This document shows positions 48,512 to 57,752 of a stretch of DNA of 64,000 nt, in pieces. The notes under the pieces are model-generated. The model saw nothing but the letters and a program-made list of their open reading frames with translations, made no database searches and was not told where the DNA came from. The DNA lies in contig CAWDMB010000011.1 of assembly GCA_963803375.1 (NCBI GenBank), positions 1 through 64,000 of the forward strand, written 5' to 3'. The position numbers were made by a program, and so were the translations under genes. The stretch is from JAOPZW01 sp963803375 (GTDB taxonomy: Bacteria > Actinomycetota > Thermoleophilia > Solirubrobacterales > Solirubrobacteraceae). The stretch's first letter is position 1. Every line of letters begins with the position of its first letter.

Positions 48512-50229
48512 CCGCGGTAGCGGTTGGTGATCGGCACGCGGCGGTCGCGCCCGAAGGCCCGTGAGGTGACCTTGATGCCGGGCGGGTTCTGGCGGCGCTT
48601 GTACTCGGCGAGGTCGATGAGCCGGGCGATCCGATCGACGTCGTCGGGCGGCAGCCCGCGGCCCACGAGCTGCTCGCGGTCGAGGTCCTCCTCGACGTAG
48701 CCCTCGATGATCGCGTCGAGCACCTCGTACGGCGGCAGCGAGTCCTCGTCGCGCTGGTCGGGGCGCAGCTCGGCCGACGGCGCGCGGGTCAGGATCGTCT
48801 CGGGCACCGGGTTCGCGGCGTCGCGCATCGCGCGCTCGCGCACGAGCGCATAGACGAGCATTTTCGGGCAGTCCTTGATGACCGCGAAGCCGCCGGCGCT
48901 GTCGCCGTAGAGGGTCGAGTAGCCCACGGAGAGCTCGGACTTGTTGCCCGTCGTCAGCACGAGCCAGCCGAACTTGTTCGAGAGCGCCATGAGCAGGTTG
49001 CCGCGGATGCGGGCCTGCAGGTTCTCCTCGGTCAGGTCGGGCTCGCGGCCGGCGAAGACCTCGCCCAGCAGCTCGTCGTAGCCCTCCATGGCGTCGGCGA
49101 TCGGCAGCCTGAGCAGCTCGACGTCGAGGTTGTGCGCGAGCGCCTCGGCGTCCCGGCGCGTCCCGGGCGACGAGTACGGCGAGGGCATCGTCACGCAGGT
49201 GACGCGCTCGACGCCGAGCGCGTCGACCGCGACGAGGGCCACGAGCGTCGAGTCGATGCCGCCCGAGAGCCCGAGGACGACGTGCTCGAAGCCGTTCTTG
49301 CGCACGTAGTCGCGGGTGCCGAGGACGAGCGCGGCGTAGACCTCGGCGATCGGGTCCAGCAGCTCGGCGACCGGGCCGCCGTTGGCATAGGGGTCGGCGG
49401 TCGCGGCGGCCGCCGTCGAAAACGCGCCCAGGTCCGCGACGGCCGCCTGGTGCTCGCGCGCGGCCGGGCGCTGGCGCGTCTCGCGCAGGCGGGCGGCGCC
49501 CGCCGCGGCGACGTCGACGTCGCACACGAGCAGCTCCTCGGCGAACTGCGCGGCCCGCGCGATGACCGCGCCCTCGTGGTCGACGACGAACGAATGGCCG
49601 TCGAAGACAAGCTCGTCCTGGCCGCCGACGAGGGCGCAGAAGGCGACGGCGGCCTGGTTGTCGCGCGCGCGCTGGGCGATCATCTGCTCGCGCTCGCAGC
49701 CCTTGCCCGCGTGGTAGGGCGAGGCCGAGATGTTGACGATCAGCCCCGCCCCCGCGAGCGCCTCGTCGATCAGCGGCGGCCCCGGGACCCAGATGTCCTC
49801 GCAGATCGTCACCCCGACGGCGACGCCGTCGACGTGCACGAGCGCGCCGCCCGGGCCCGACTGGAAGTAGCGGACCTCGTCGAAGACGCCGTAGTTGGGC
49901 AGGTTGACCTTGCGGTAGACCGACCGCACGCGGCCGTCGGCGCAGATCGCCGCCGCGTTGTAGGCGTCCTCGGCGCGCTCGGGGAAGCCGACGACCGCGA
50001 CGATCCCGGCGGTCTCGGCCGCGATGCGCCCGACGGCGGCCCGCGCGTCGGCCAGGAAGTGCTCCTTGAGCAGCAGGTCCTCGGGCGGGTAGCCCGTGAT
50101 AACGAGCTCGGGCAGGAGGACGAGCTGCGCCCCGGCCCCGCGCGCGCGGGCGATGTGCTCGCTCACGCTCGCCTCGTTGCCCGCGAGGTCGCCGACCGTG
50201 GGGTTGAGCTGGGCCAGGGCGATGCGCAT
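48508..50229 (-). CDS. nadE: NAD+ synthase, glutamine-hydrolysing
   Basis: 573 residues in two domains. The N-terminal nitrilase-like glutaminase has Glu in LLPELVITGYPPEDLL, Lys in YRKVNLPNYGVFDE and Cys in VTICEDIW. The C-terminal synthetase has the PP-loop LGLSGGIDSTL, TMPSPYSS, LLTTGNKSELSVGYSTLYGD and the C-terminal KRRQNPPGIKVTSRAFGRDRRVPITN. It turns nicotinate adenine dinucleotide into NAD with glutamine as the nitrogen donor. ATG start at 50229. First gene of a two-gene unit with the SDR. Confidence 0.95.
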   Translation of the reverse strand: MRIALAQLNPTVGDLAGNEASVSEHIARARGAGAQLVLLPELVITGYPPEDLLLKEHFLADARAAVGRIAAETAGIVAVVGFPERAEDAYNAAAICADGRVRSVYRKVNLPNYGVFDEVRYFQSGPGGALVHVDGVAVGVTICEDIWVPGPPLIDEALAGAGLIVNISASPYHAGKGCEREQMIAQRARDNQAAVAFCALVGGQDELVFDGHSFVVDHEGAVIARAAQFAEELLVCDVDVAAAGAARLRETRQRPAAREHQAAVADLGAFSTAAAATADPYANGGPVAELLDPIAEVYAALVLGTRDYVRKNGFEHVVLGLSGGIDSTLVALVAVDALGVERVTCVTMPSPYSSPGTRRDAEALAHNLDVELLRLPIADAMEGYDELLGEVFAGREPDLTEENLQARIRGNLLMALSNKFGWLVLTTGNKSELSVGYSTLYGDSAGGFAVIKDCPKMLVYALVRERAMRDAANPVPETILTRAPSAELRPDQRDEDSLPPYEVLDAIIEGYVEEDLDREQLVGRGLPPDDVDRIARLIDLAEYKRRQNPPGIKVTSRAFGRDRRVPITNRYRG

Positions 50230-50254
50230 CGCCCTTCACGGTACCGGCGGCCGG

Positions 50255-51712
50255 TCAGCTGGTCGGGGTCGGCGCCGGCCGGCGGCGCGGCGCGGGGCGC
50301 CCTCCGCGGCGCGGGACGCCCGCGGTGCGCCCGAGCTCGGCGATCGCGGCGTCGAGGTCGCCGGCGAGCGCGTCGAGGTCGCCCATCACGTCGTAGTCGC
50401 CGAGCAGGCCGAAGGCGAGACGGCCGTTGTAGCTCAGGCCGGCGATTCCCAGCGCCGTGTTCTGGGCGAGCGGCACGACGGGGTAGAAGCGCTGCAGCTC
50501 GCGCCCGAGCAGGTAGAGCGGGAGCTGCGGTCCGGGCACGTTCGTGACGACGATGTTGAAGAAGCGCTGGCGCGACTGCAGGCGCGCCGCCTGCGACATG
50601 ATCGTGGGCGGCGCGAAGTCGGCGAGCGAGACGAGCGCGTCGGCGCCGACGGCCTGTCCGGACTCCTTGAGTCCCCGCATCGCGTCGCTGACGCGCTCGA
50701 GGACGGTGCGCGGGTCGGCCACCGAGACGGGCAGCGGCACGGAGACCGCCGAGACGCGGTTGCCCAGCGCGCCGCGCTCGGCGTCGGCGCGCACCGAGAC
50801 CGGAACCATCGCCTTGAGGACGAGGTCGTCGGGCAGCTCGCCGCGCCGGCGCAGGAAGCGCCCGAGCGCGAGCGTGACCGCCGCCAGCACCACGTCGTTC
50901 AGGGTGCCGCCGAGCGCGTCCTTGACCGCCTTGAAGTCCGCGACCTCCGCGTCGACCCAGGCGTAGCGACGGTGCGGGCCGATCGGCACGTTGAGCGGCG
51001 AGGCCGGCGCCGGGCTCAGCCCGGCCCACGCCATCGCGCCGACGCCCACGAGCCGCTCGCCGGCCTGGCGCAGCGAGCGCCGCGGCCCGCGCGTCAGCGC
51101 CCGCAGCGCGCGCACGGCCTCGGCGGGCACCGTCGAGCGCTCCACGAGCGCGTCGGCCACGAGCTGGGCGCCGGTCGGCTCGGGGCGCGGCACCCAGCCG
51201 CCCGCGACGGCGGGCGGCGAGCCGTCGGGCGCGGCATCGAAGACGACCGAGATCAGGTCGACGCCCGAGATCCCGTCGACGAGTGCGTGGTGGGTCTTCG
51301 CGATGACCGCGAAGCGCGGGCCGTCGGGGCCCGGCTCGAGGCCCTCGACGAGGTTCATCTCCCACAGCGGCTTGTTGCGGTCCAGGCGCTGGGAGAAGAG
51401 CCGCGCGGCGATCCGGCGCAGCTGCTCGTCGGATCCCGGTCCAGGCAGCGCGCTGTGGCGCACGTGGTAGCGCAGGTTGAAATGCGGGTCGTCGACCCAG
51501 ATCGGGCGGCCCTGGCTGAACGGGACCTCGGCCACCTTCTGGCGGTAGCGAGGGACGAGCGGGAGCGAGGCCTCGATGGACTCGACGAGCTCGTCGTAGG
51601 CGGGCGCCTCGCCGCCGAACACGAGCACGGAGGCGACGTGCATGTGGGCGGCCCCGGCCTCGAGGCGCAGGAAGCTCGTGTCGAGGGCGCTCAGACGGTC
51701 GCGATTGGCCAC
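50255..51712 (-). CDS. Wax ester synthase/diacylglycerol acyltransferase (WS/DGAT)
   Basis: 485 residues. The catalytic motif HHALVDGISG (acyltransferase HHxxxDG) lies in VIAKTHHALVDGI; the start ALDTSFLRLEAGAAHMHVASV, PLWEMNLVEGL, GGTLNDVVLAAVTLALGRFL, NVPGPQLPLYLLG and LSYNGRLAFGLLGD are family blocks. It makes triacylglycerol or wax ester storage lipids from acyl-CoA, usual in actinobacteria. ATG start at 51712. A Pro/Arg-rich C-terminal tail is probably disordered. Independent of nadE, 25 bases apart on the same strand, so possibly an operon. Confidence 0.93.
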   Translation of the reverse strand: MANRDRLSALDTSFLRLEAGAAHMHVASVLVFGGEAPAYDELVESIEASLPLVPRYRQKVAEVPFSQGRPIWVDDPHFNLRYHVRHSALPGPGSDEQLRRIAARLFSQRLDRNKPLWEMNLVEGLEPGPDGPRFAVIAKTHHALVDGISGVDLISVVFDAAPDGSPPAVAGGWVPRPEPTGAQLVADALVERSTVPAEAVRALRALTRGPRRSLRQAGERLVGVGAMAWAGLSPAPASPLNVPIGPHRRYAWVDAEVADFKAVKDALGGTLNDVVLAAVTLALGRFLRRRGELPDDLVLKAMVPVSVRADAERGALGNRVSAVSVPLPVSVADPRTVLERVSDAMRGLKESGQAVGADALVSLADFAPPTIMSQAARLQSRQRFFNIVVTNVPGPQLPLYLLGRELQRFYPVVPLAQNTALGIAGLSYNGRLAFGLLGDYDVMGDLDALAGDLDAAIAELGRTAGVPRRGGRPAPRRRPAPTPTS

Positions 51713-51827
51713 GCGACGATCCTAGCCGCCTCCTGCCCGATCCCCGGCACGAGGCCGTGGGGGGCGTCGCGGTGGCCGAGGCGGCCTGAGCGCCGCGCGG
51801 GCGTCGACTAAGGTCGGGCGGCCACCC

Positions 51828-52982
51828 ATGCCCGTCAACGGCAGCGACTACGACCCCCGTCTGGAGCCCGTGTACTTCGAGGGCCGTGCGTGGCTGGGGG
51901 AGGCGGCCTGGTTCGATGCGCACACGCACATCGGCCACAACGATCCCGACGGGCGCAAGGCGACCCCGGAGGAGATCCTGGGCGGGCTCGACGCGGCCCG
52001 CCAGCACCGCGCGCTCGTCTTCGCCATGCACGAGCCCGACGGCTACCGCGAGGCCAACGACCGCGTCCTCGCGGCCGCCGCCGCCTCCGGCGGGCGCCTG
52101 CAGGCGCTCGCGCGCATCAGCCCCCACGACCCCGACGCGCTGGCGGAGGCGCGGCGCTGCCTGCGGGCGGGGGCGCTCGGCATCAAGCTGCACCCGCGCT
52201 CGGACGCCTTCGGGCTCCCGCACCCCGTCGTCGAACAGGTCGTCGCGCTCGCCGGCGAGCAGCGCCGGCCGGTCCTCTTCCACGCCGGGCGCGGCATCCC
52301 GCACCTCGGCGAGGCGGTCGCCGACCTCGCGCACCGCTACCCGGGCGCACGTCTGATCCTCGCCCACGCCGGGATCAGCGACCTCGGCTGGATCGCCGAC
52401 GAGGCGGCCGAGCTGCCCAACCTCCTCTTCGACACGGCGTGGTGGAACATCGCCGACCAGCTCCAGCTGTACGCCTCGATTGCACCGGGGCAGATCCTCT
52501 ACGCGAGCGACATGCCCTACGGGCCGGGCGTCTTCGCCTCCTTCGTCTTCCTGCGCACGGCCCGCGCGGTCGGGCTCGCGCCGGAGGCCGCGCGCGCGAT
52601 CGCGGGCGGCCAGCTCGCCCGCATCGTCGCGGGCGACGAGCTGCTCGACCTCGGGCCTCCGCCTGGCCTGGACGCCGTCGGGCCGCGCATCATCGAGGCC
52701 GAGCGGGTGACCTCGTACTGCGTCTCGGCGGTGCAGCTCGCGTTCCGCGGCCTGGACGCCGCGGAGCCGGTGGCGCTCGCGCGACTGGCCTGTCGGACCT
52801 GCCGCGACGGCGACGTCGCCGAGCTCCTGGGCCGCGTCGACGAGGTGCTGGCTGCCGGGCAGGACTGGGCGGCCGGGCGCCCCGACGAGCCCTTCGCCGT
52901 CATCGGGGCCGTGCTGGCGGCGATGGTGATCGCAGGGACGCCGTCGGCTGGGGTGCCCGCCCTAGCCGCGCTCGGCGGATGA
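51828..52982 (+). CDS. Amidohydrolase family metal-dependent hydrolase
   Basis: 384 residues. Metal-binding motifs of the amidohydrolase-2 TIM barrel: WFDAHTHIGHN, GIKLHPRS, VLFHAGRGIPH, LILAHAGISDL and YASDMPYGPG (Asp near 229). The C-terminal 120 residues are an extra helical domain with three Cys (SYCVSAVQL, LACRTCRDG). The substrate is unknown; relatives include decarboxylases and hydrolases of cyclic compounds. ATG start, divergent from the acyltransferase gene by 115 bases. Confidence 0.85.
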   Translation: MPVNGSDYDPRLEPVYFEGRAWLGEAAWFDAHTHIGHNDPDGRKATPEEILGGLDAARQHRALVFAMHEPDGYREANDRVLAAAAASGGRLQALARISPHDPDALAEARRCLRAGALGIKLHPRSDAFGLPHPVVEQVVALAGEQRRPVLFHAGRGIPHLGEAVADLAHRYPGARLILAHAGISDLGWIADEAAELPNLLFDTAWWNIADQLQLYASIAPGQILYASDMPYGPGVFASFVFLRTARAVGLAPEAARAIAGGQLARIVAGDELLDLGPPPGLDAVGPRIIEAERVTSYCVSAVQLAFRGLDAAEPVALARLACRTCRDGDVAELLGRVDEVLAAGQDWAAGRPDEPFAVIGAVLAAMVIAGTPSAGVPALAALGG

Positions 52983-53026
52983 CCACGGTGGGGTCTGACC
53001 GCGGCGCGCGCTAGACCTCGACGGCC

Positions 53027-54115
53027 GTGCCCGATCCCGCCCGCCGCGTCATCGCCCACCTCGATTGCGACGCCTTCTACGTCTCCGTCGAGCTCCGGCG
53101 CCGGCCCGAGCTGCGGGGCCTGCCCGTCGTCGTCGCGGGCTCTGGGCCACGCGCGGTCGTGACCACGGCGAGCTACGAGGCGCGCCGGTTCGGCATCGGC
53201 TCGGCCAGCCCCGCCTCCCAGGCCCGGCGGCTGTGTCCCCAGGCCGTCTTCGTCGCGCCGGACTTCGCGGCCTACCGCGAGACGTCGGGCGCGGTGTGGG
53301 CGCTCGTGCGCGAGCGCCTGCGCGTCGTGCAGGTCGTCGGGCTCGACGAGGGCTACGCGGATCTCAGCGGCATGGCCAAGCCGCTGCGGGTCCTGCGCGA
53401 GCTCGTCGCCGCCGTCGAAGAGGCCACGGGCATCGTCGTGTCGGTCGGCGTCGGGCCCAACCGCCTCGTGGCCAAGGTCGCGAGCGACCTCGACAAGCCG
53501 CGCGGATTCGTCGCCCTCGGGCGCCAGGACGCGTGCTCGCGCCTGGCCGGCCGCTCACCCCGGCTGATCCCCGGGATCGGCCCGAAGACCGCCGATCGCC
53601 TCGCGGCGCTCGGCTTCGCGACGATCGGCGCCCTGCAGCGCGCCGACGAGGCCCAGCTGACCGAGCGCTTCGGCGTGCGCCAGGGCCGCTTCCTGCACGC
53701 GCGCGCGCACTTCCACGACGACGCGCCGGTGCGGGCCGAGTCGGGGCCGGCGAAGTCGCGCTCGAGCGAGACGACCTTCGACGCCGACATCGCCGACGTC
53801 GACGACCTCGCGCGCGTGCTGCGAGACATGGCCGAGGGCCTGGCGGACGGGCTCAGGCGAAAGGGCGTGCGCGGGCGCACGGTGGCGATCAAGGTCCGGC
53901 TCGACGACTGGACGACGGTCACGCGCGCGCGCACGCTGGCCGCCCCCGTCGACGACGCGCCGACGATCGCCGCGGTCGCCGAGGAGCTCCTGCGCGCCTA
54001 CGACCCGCCGCGCCCCGTGCGGCTGCTCGGGGTGCGGATGGCCGCCTTCGACGACGAGCCGGCCCCGGCGCCGGCCGCGTCGGTGCCGGCCGACCAGCTC
54101 TCGCTGGGGCTCTGA
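53027..54115 (+). CDS. dinB: DNA polymerase IV (DinB)
   Basis: 362-residue Y-family polymerase. The first catalytic Asp is in IAHLDCDAFYVSVE (Asp13); the acidic pair is in GLDEGYADLS (usual SIDEAY). SYEARRFGIGSASPASQARRLCP, VGVGPNRLVAKVASDLDKPRGF and IPGIGPKTADRL (helix-hairpin-helix) are all present. The extreme C-terminus QLSLGL matches the beta-clamp binding peptide. It copies damaged DNA with low fidelity. GTG start. No LexA box was recognised upstream. Confidence 0.94.
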   Translation: MPDPARRVIAHLDCDAFYVSVELRRRPELRGLPVVVAGSGPRAVVTTASYEARRFGIGSASPASQARRLCPQAVFVAPDFAAYRETSGAVWALVRERLRVVQVVGLDEGYADLSGMAKPLRVLRELVAAVEEATGIVVSVGVGPNRLVAKVASDLDKPRGFVALGRQDACSRLAGRSPRLIPGIGPKTADRLAALGFATIGALQRADEAQLTERFGVRQGRFLHARAHFHDDAPVRAESGPAKSRSSETTFDADIADVDDLARVLRDMAEGLADGLRRKGVRGRTVAIKVRLDDWTTVTRARTLAAPVDDAPTIAAVAEELLRAYDPPRPVRLLGVRMAAFDDEPAPAPAASVPADQLSLGL

Positions 54116-54166
54116 GGCCCGCGCTGCCGCGCCCACGACGTGCCGCTGCCGCACCCCTCGCCCAGC

Positions 54167-54841
54167 TCAGCGCCGCGAGGCGAGGAAGAAGTAGACGAGC
54201 TGGCCGAGCGAGGCGACGAAGGCCGCGACGTAGGTCAGCGCGGCCGCGCGCAGCACGGCGCGCGCGCCGTCGACCTCGGGCTCGGTGAGCAGGTGCTGGC
54301 CCTCGAGCGCGACGAGCGCGCGCTTGGAGGCGTCGAACTCGACCGGGAGCGTGACGAGCTGGAAGAGGACGATCGCCAGGAAGAGGACGAGCCCGACGTT
54401 GACGAGGCCCATCGAGCCGATGATGAAGCCGACGACGACCGGCAGGAACCACAGCGACTGCCCGAACTGGGCGGCGGGCACGAGCGTCTGGCGGATCTTC
54501 ATCGGCCGGTAGCCGGCGGCGTCCTGGATCGCGTGGCCGGCCTCGTGGGCGGCGACTCCCAGGGCCGCGACGGTCGCCGCCCGGCCGACGTCCTGCGAGA
54601 GGTTCAGCGTGCGCGAGCGCGGGTCGTAGTGGTCGGTGAGGCTGCCCGACACCGGGCGGATGGAGACGCCCGGCAGGTTCGAGCTGCGCAGGACGGCCTC
54701 GGCGGCCTGGGCGCCGGTCAGCCCGTTGTGCGTGGGAACCCGGCTGTAGCGGTTGAACGTGCGCTTGACCTGCAGTTGGGCCCACAGACCGAAGAGCAGT
54801 GGGACGCCGGCGCAGATCAGGAAGAGGACGGTCGTCGACAT
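54167..54841 (-). CDS. Membrane zinc metallopeptidase (Zn_peptidase_2 family)
   Basis: 224 residues. One N-terminal membrane helix (about 4-22), the zinc motif AAHEAGHAIQ (His99, Glu100, His103), LTDHYDPRSRTLNLSQDV before it, and two or three further membrane helices (FLPVVVGFIIGSMGLVNVGL, VLFLAIVLFQLVTL). VEFDASKRAL gives a third acidic ligand. The family is widespread and of unknown substrate. ATG start at 54841. Only five bases separate it from the desulfurase-like gene upstream, so both are probably one unit. Confidence 0.9.
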   Translation of the reverse strand: MSTTVLFLICAGVPLLFGLWAQLQVKRTFNRYSRVPTHNGLTGAQAAEAVLRSSNLPGVSIRPVSGSLTDHYDPRSRTLNLSQDVGRAATVAALGVAAHEAGHAIQDAAGYRPMKIRQTLVPAAQFGQSLWFLPVVVGFIIGSMGLVNVGLVLFLAIVLFQLVTLPVEFDASKRALVALEGQHLLTEPEVDGARAVLRAAALTYVAAFVASLGQLVYFFLASRR

Positions 54842-54846
54842 GTCGC

Positions 54847-56007
54847 CTACGGACTGTAGGGAACGGCGCTGAGCTCGGCGACGGCCTCGACGAGGCGCGC
54901 GACGTCGGTGGCGTTGGTGTAGGCGACCGCGCCCGCGCGCACGGCTCCGTCGGGCTCGAGGCCGAGGTGTCTCGAGAGCTCGAGCGCGTAGTAGTTGCCG
55001 TCCCAGACGGCGATCCGGCGCGCCGCGAGGCTCTCGGCGACCGCACGTGCGCTCAGCCCCGCGACCGTGAACATCACGGTCGGCGTGCGGTCGCGGGCGG
55101 CCCCGTGGAGCGCGACGCCATCGATCGCGCCGAGGCCCTCGAGCAGCGCGTGCAGGAGCGCGTCCTCGTGGGCGCGCAGCGCGTCGCGGTCGAGGCCGAC
55201 GAGGAGGTCGGCGGCGGCCCGCACGCCGGCCAGGCTCTCGAAGGGCAGCGTGCCGAGCTCCCAGCGCTCGGGCACGGTCTCGGGCGACGGGCGCAGCTTG
55301 TCGGGCGCCAGCCCCGCCAGGAGCTCCTCGCGGGCCCAGAGGATGCCGACGTGGGGCCCGAACCACTTGTAGGCCGAGCACGCCAGCGCGTCGGCGCCCA
55401 GCGCCGCAACGTCGAGCGGGCGGTGCGGCGCGGCGTGGACGGCGTCCACGAAGACGCGAGCGCCCGCGGCGTGGGCGGCGGCCGCGATCCCGGACACGTC
55501 GGGCACGGTCCCGACCGCGTTGCTCGCCGCGGTGACCGCGACCCAGCGCGTGCGCTCGCCGAGCACGGCCTCGACGGTGGCGGCCGGCAGCTCGAGCGTC
55601 TCGGGCTCGGGCTCGGCGACGCGCACGACCGCGCCGGCGCGGGCGGCGGCGATCCGCCACGGCTGGACGTTGGCGTCGTGTTCCAGGCGCGTGACGACGA
55701 TCTCGTCGCCGGGACTCAGGGCGCGGCCGGCGGCCGCGGCGAAGCGCATCGTGAGCGCCGTCATCGACGGCCCGAAGACGACGCCGTCGGCGCCGGCGCC
55801 GAGCAGGCGGCCGACCGCGGCGCGCGCCGCGGCCACGAGCTCGTCGGTCGCGAGCGCCGCGGCGAAGGCGCCGCCGTGGTTGGCCGACCGTCCCTCCCGC
55901 ATCCAGGCCGCCATCGCGTCGATGGCGACGTCGGCCATCTGCGTCCCGGCCGGTCCGTCCAGGCGCGCCCAGCCGTCCGACAGGCCGGGGAAGCGCTCGC
56001 GCAGCAC
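54847..56007 (-). CDS. Cysteine desulfurase-like PLP aminotransferase class V
   Basis: 386 residues. TRLEHDANVQPWR, VAVTAASNAVGTVPDV, VFVDAVHAAPHRPLDV and the PLP lysine in CSAYKWFGPHVGILW are markers of the class V subgroup annotated as cysteine desulfurase-like (TIGR01976 type). The Cys-bearing loop of true desulfurases is not obvious, so sulfur transfer is unproved. ATG start at 56007, six bases after the thioredoxin-like gene. Sits in a minus-strand series with the thioredoxin and the zinc peptidase. Confidence 0.87.
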   Translation of the reverse strand: MLRERFPGLSDGWARLDGPAGTQMADVAIDAMAAWMREGRSANHGGAFAAALATDELVAAARAAVGRLLGAGADGVVFGPSMTALTMRFAAAAGRALSPGDEIVVTRLEHDANVQPWRIAAARAGAVVRVAEPEPETLELPAATVEAVLGERTRWVAVTAASNAVGTVPDVSGIAAAAHAAGARVFVDAVHAAPHRPLDVAALGADALACSAYKWFGPHVGILWAREELLAGLAPDKLRPSPETVPERWELGTLPFESLAGVRAAADLLVGLDRDALRAHEDALLHALLEGLGAIDGVALHGAARDRTPTVMFTVAGLSARAVAESLAARRIAVWDGNYYALELSRHLGLEPDGAVRAGAVAYTNATDVARLVEAVAELSAVPYSP

Positions 56008-56012
56008 GGCGC

Positions 56013-56756
56013 TCAGTAGAGCGCGGCGGCGAGCCGCCGGCGCGCGTCGCGGGCGAGCGGGTGCTCGACCCCGAGCTCGTCGAGGAGCGCGACGGTGACC
56101 CGGCGCAGGTCGTCCTTGTGGCCGTCGGCGGAGGGCAGCGCGTCGAGCAGCAGCCCGATCGCGCGCTCGCGGTCGCCGTCGTCGAGCGCCGCGAACGCGT
56201 CGTCGAGCTCGACGTCCTCGGCTCGCTCGAGGCGGATCCGCGCGGCGAGGCCGTCGGCCTGGAACGACCCGGCCACGTTCGCGAGCACGGCGAGCGCCGC
56301 AGCGGGCTCGCCGCGCCGGTGCAGGAGCCGGGCGAGCGGGACGGCGGCGTCGGCGCGCCCGGGCTGCAGCTCGAGCGCGCGGCGCAGCGAGGCCTCGTCG
56401 CCGGCGCCCACGAGCGCGTCCGCCTCGCTGGGGACGAGCGCGTCGAAGAAGCGCTCGACGATCGCGGGCGGCTGAGCGCCGACGAACTCGTCGACGACGC
56501 GACCGTCCTTGAAGGCCTTCACCGCCGGGATGCCCTGGATGCCGAAGGCCTGGGCCAGCGACGGGTTGGCGTCCGTGTCGAGCTTGGCGAGCACGACGTC
56601 ACCCGCGCGCTCGGCGGCGGCGCGCTCGAGCACCGGGCCGAGCGTCCGGCACGGCCCGCACCAGGGGGCCCAGAAGTCCACGACGACGGGGGTCGTGCGC
56701 GAGCGCTCGACGACCTCGCGCTCGAAGTCCTGCTCGGTGACGTCGATGACGGCCAT
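56013..56756 (-). CDS. Thioredoxin-TPR protein (CnoX-like)
   Basis: 247 residues. A thioredoxin domain (1-108) has VVDFWAPWCGPCRTLGPVLE (Cys33, Cys36) and the cis-Pro in GIQGIPAVKAFKDG. The C-terminal half (about 115-247) is tetratricopeptide-like: ALELQPGRADAAVPLARLLHRRGEPAAAL, then ADGHKDDLRRVTVALLDELG. This is the layout of E. coli CnoX, a chaperone-thioredoxin. ATG start at 56756, divergent by 24 bases from the hydrolase gene. Confidence 0.9.
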   Translation of the reverse strand: MAVIDVTEQDFEREVVERSRTTPVVVDFWAPWCGPCRTLGPVLERAAAERAGDVVLAKLDTDANPSLAQAFGIQGIPAVKAFKDGRVVDEFVGAQPPAIVERFFDALVPSEADALVGAGDEASLRRALELQPGRADAAVPLARLLHRRGEPAAALAVLANVAGSFQADGLAARIRLERAEDVELDDAFAALDDGDRERAIGLLLDALPSADGHKDDLRRVTVALLDELGVEHPLARDARRRLAAALY

Positions 56757-56780
56757 GCCCCCGATGATAGGACTCCGGCG

Positions 56781-57569
56781 ATGGAGCTCCACGTCGTCGA
56801 GGCGGGCGAGGGGACGCCGGTCGTGCTCCTGCACGGGCTCACCGCGACGCACCGCTACGTCGTCATGGGCTCGCGGGCGCTCGAGCGCTCGGGACACCGC
56901 GTGATCGCCTACGACGCCCGCGGGCACGGACGCTCGCAGCCCGCCCCGGCCCCGGACGCCTACGGCTACGACGAGCTCGCGGCCGACCTCGTGCGCGTCA
57001 TGGACGCACGGGGCCTGGCGCGCGCCGTCCTGGCCGGGGCTTCGATGGGCGCGCACACCGCGCTGCGCGTCGCCCTCGAGCGCCCCGAGCGCGTCGCCGG
57101 GCTCGTCCTCGTCACGCCCGCCTACGACCCGGTGGCCTTCGACCCGGCGGGCCTCGTGCGCTGGGACGCGCTGGCCGAGGGACTGCGCACCGGCGGCGTC
57201 GAGGGCTTCGTCGCCGCCTACGGCGATCCGGGCGTCCCGGCGCCGTGGCGCGAGAAGGTCCTCAAGGTGCTGCGCCAGCGGCTGGGCGCCCACGAGCACG
57301 CCGAGGCGGTCGCCGACGCCCTGCAGGCGGTGCCGCGCTCGCGGCCCTTCGACGCGTTGCACGACCTGAGGGCGATCGAGGCCCCGACCGTCGTGGTCGC
57401 CGATCGCGACGAGGCCGACCCGCGCCACCCGCTCGCGGTGGGGGAGGCCTACGCGCGCGTCGTCCCCGGGGCACGGCTCGTCGTCGAGGAGGACGGCCGC
57501 TCACCGATCGCCTGGTCGGGCGGCCGGCTCTCGAAGATCATCGCGCGGGTCGCGAAGGTCGCGCGGTGA
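56781..57569 (+). CDS. Alpha/beta hydrolase
   Basis: 262 residues. VVLLHGLTATHRYVV is the oxyanion region, YDARGHGRS the second conserved turn, and VLAGASMGAHTALRVAL the nucleophile elbow (Ser in GASMG). The catalytic Asp is likely in VVVADRDEAD; the usual catalytic His near the C-terminus (VVEEDGRSPIAWSGGRLS) is not evident, which is odd. The substrate is unknown. ATG start 24 bases from the divergent thioredoxin-like gene. The following 183 bases to 57752 show no gene. Confidence 0.85.
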   Translation: MELHVVEAGEGTPVVLLHGLTATHRYVVMGSRALERSGHRVIAYDARGHGRSQPAPAPDAYGYDELAADLVRVMDARGLARAVLAGASMGAHTALRVALERPERVAGLVLVTPAYDPVAFDPAGLVRWDALAEGLRTGGVEGFVAAYGDPGVPAPWREKVLKVLRQRLGAHEHAEAVADALQAVPRSRPFDALHDLRAIEAPTVVVADRDEADPRHPLAVGEAYARVVPGARLVVEEDGRSPIAWSGGRLSKIIARVAKVAR

Positions 57570-57752
57570 GCAGGGCAGCCGAGGCGCGACGGGCCGGTGC
57601 GAGGACATCGCCGCTTTCGTGGTCGAGCTCGCCGAGCATGGCCTCGAGGCCTGCGTCCCCGGTCGGTCGCCGATGGACCGCGCGAACCCGGCCTCGCGGT
57701 CCAGGCGTCACGGTGATGCGCCCCTTATGACGATCGCCCGCGATTCAGAGCT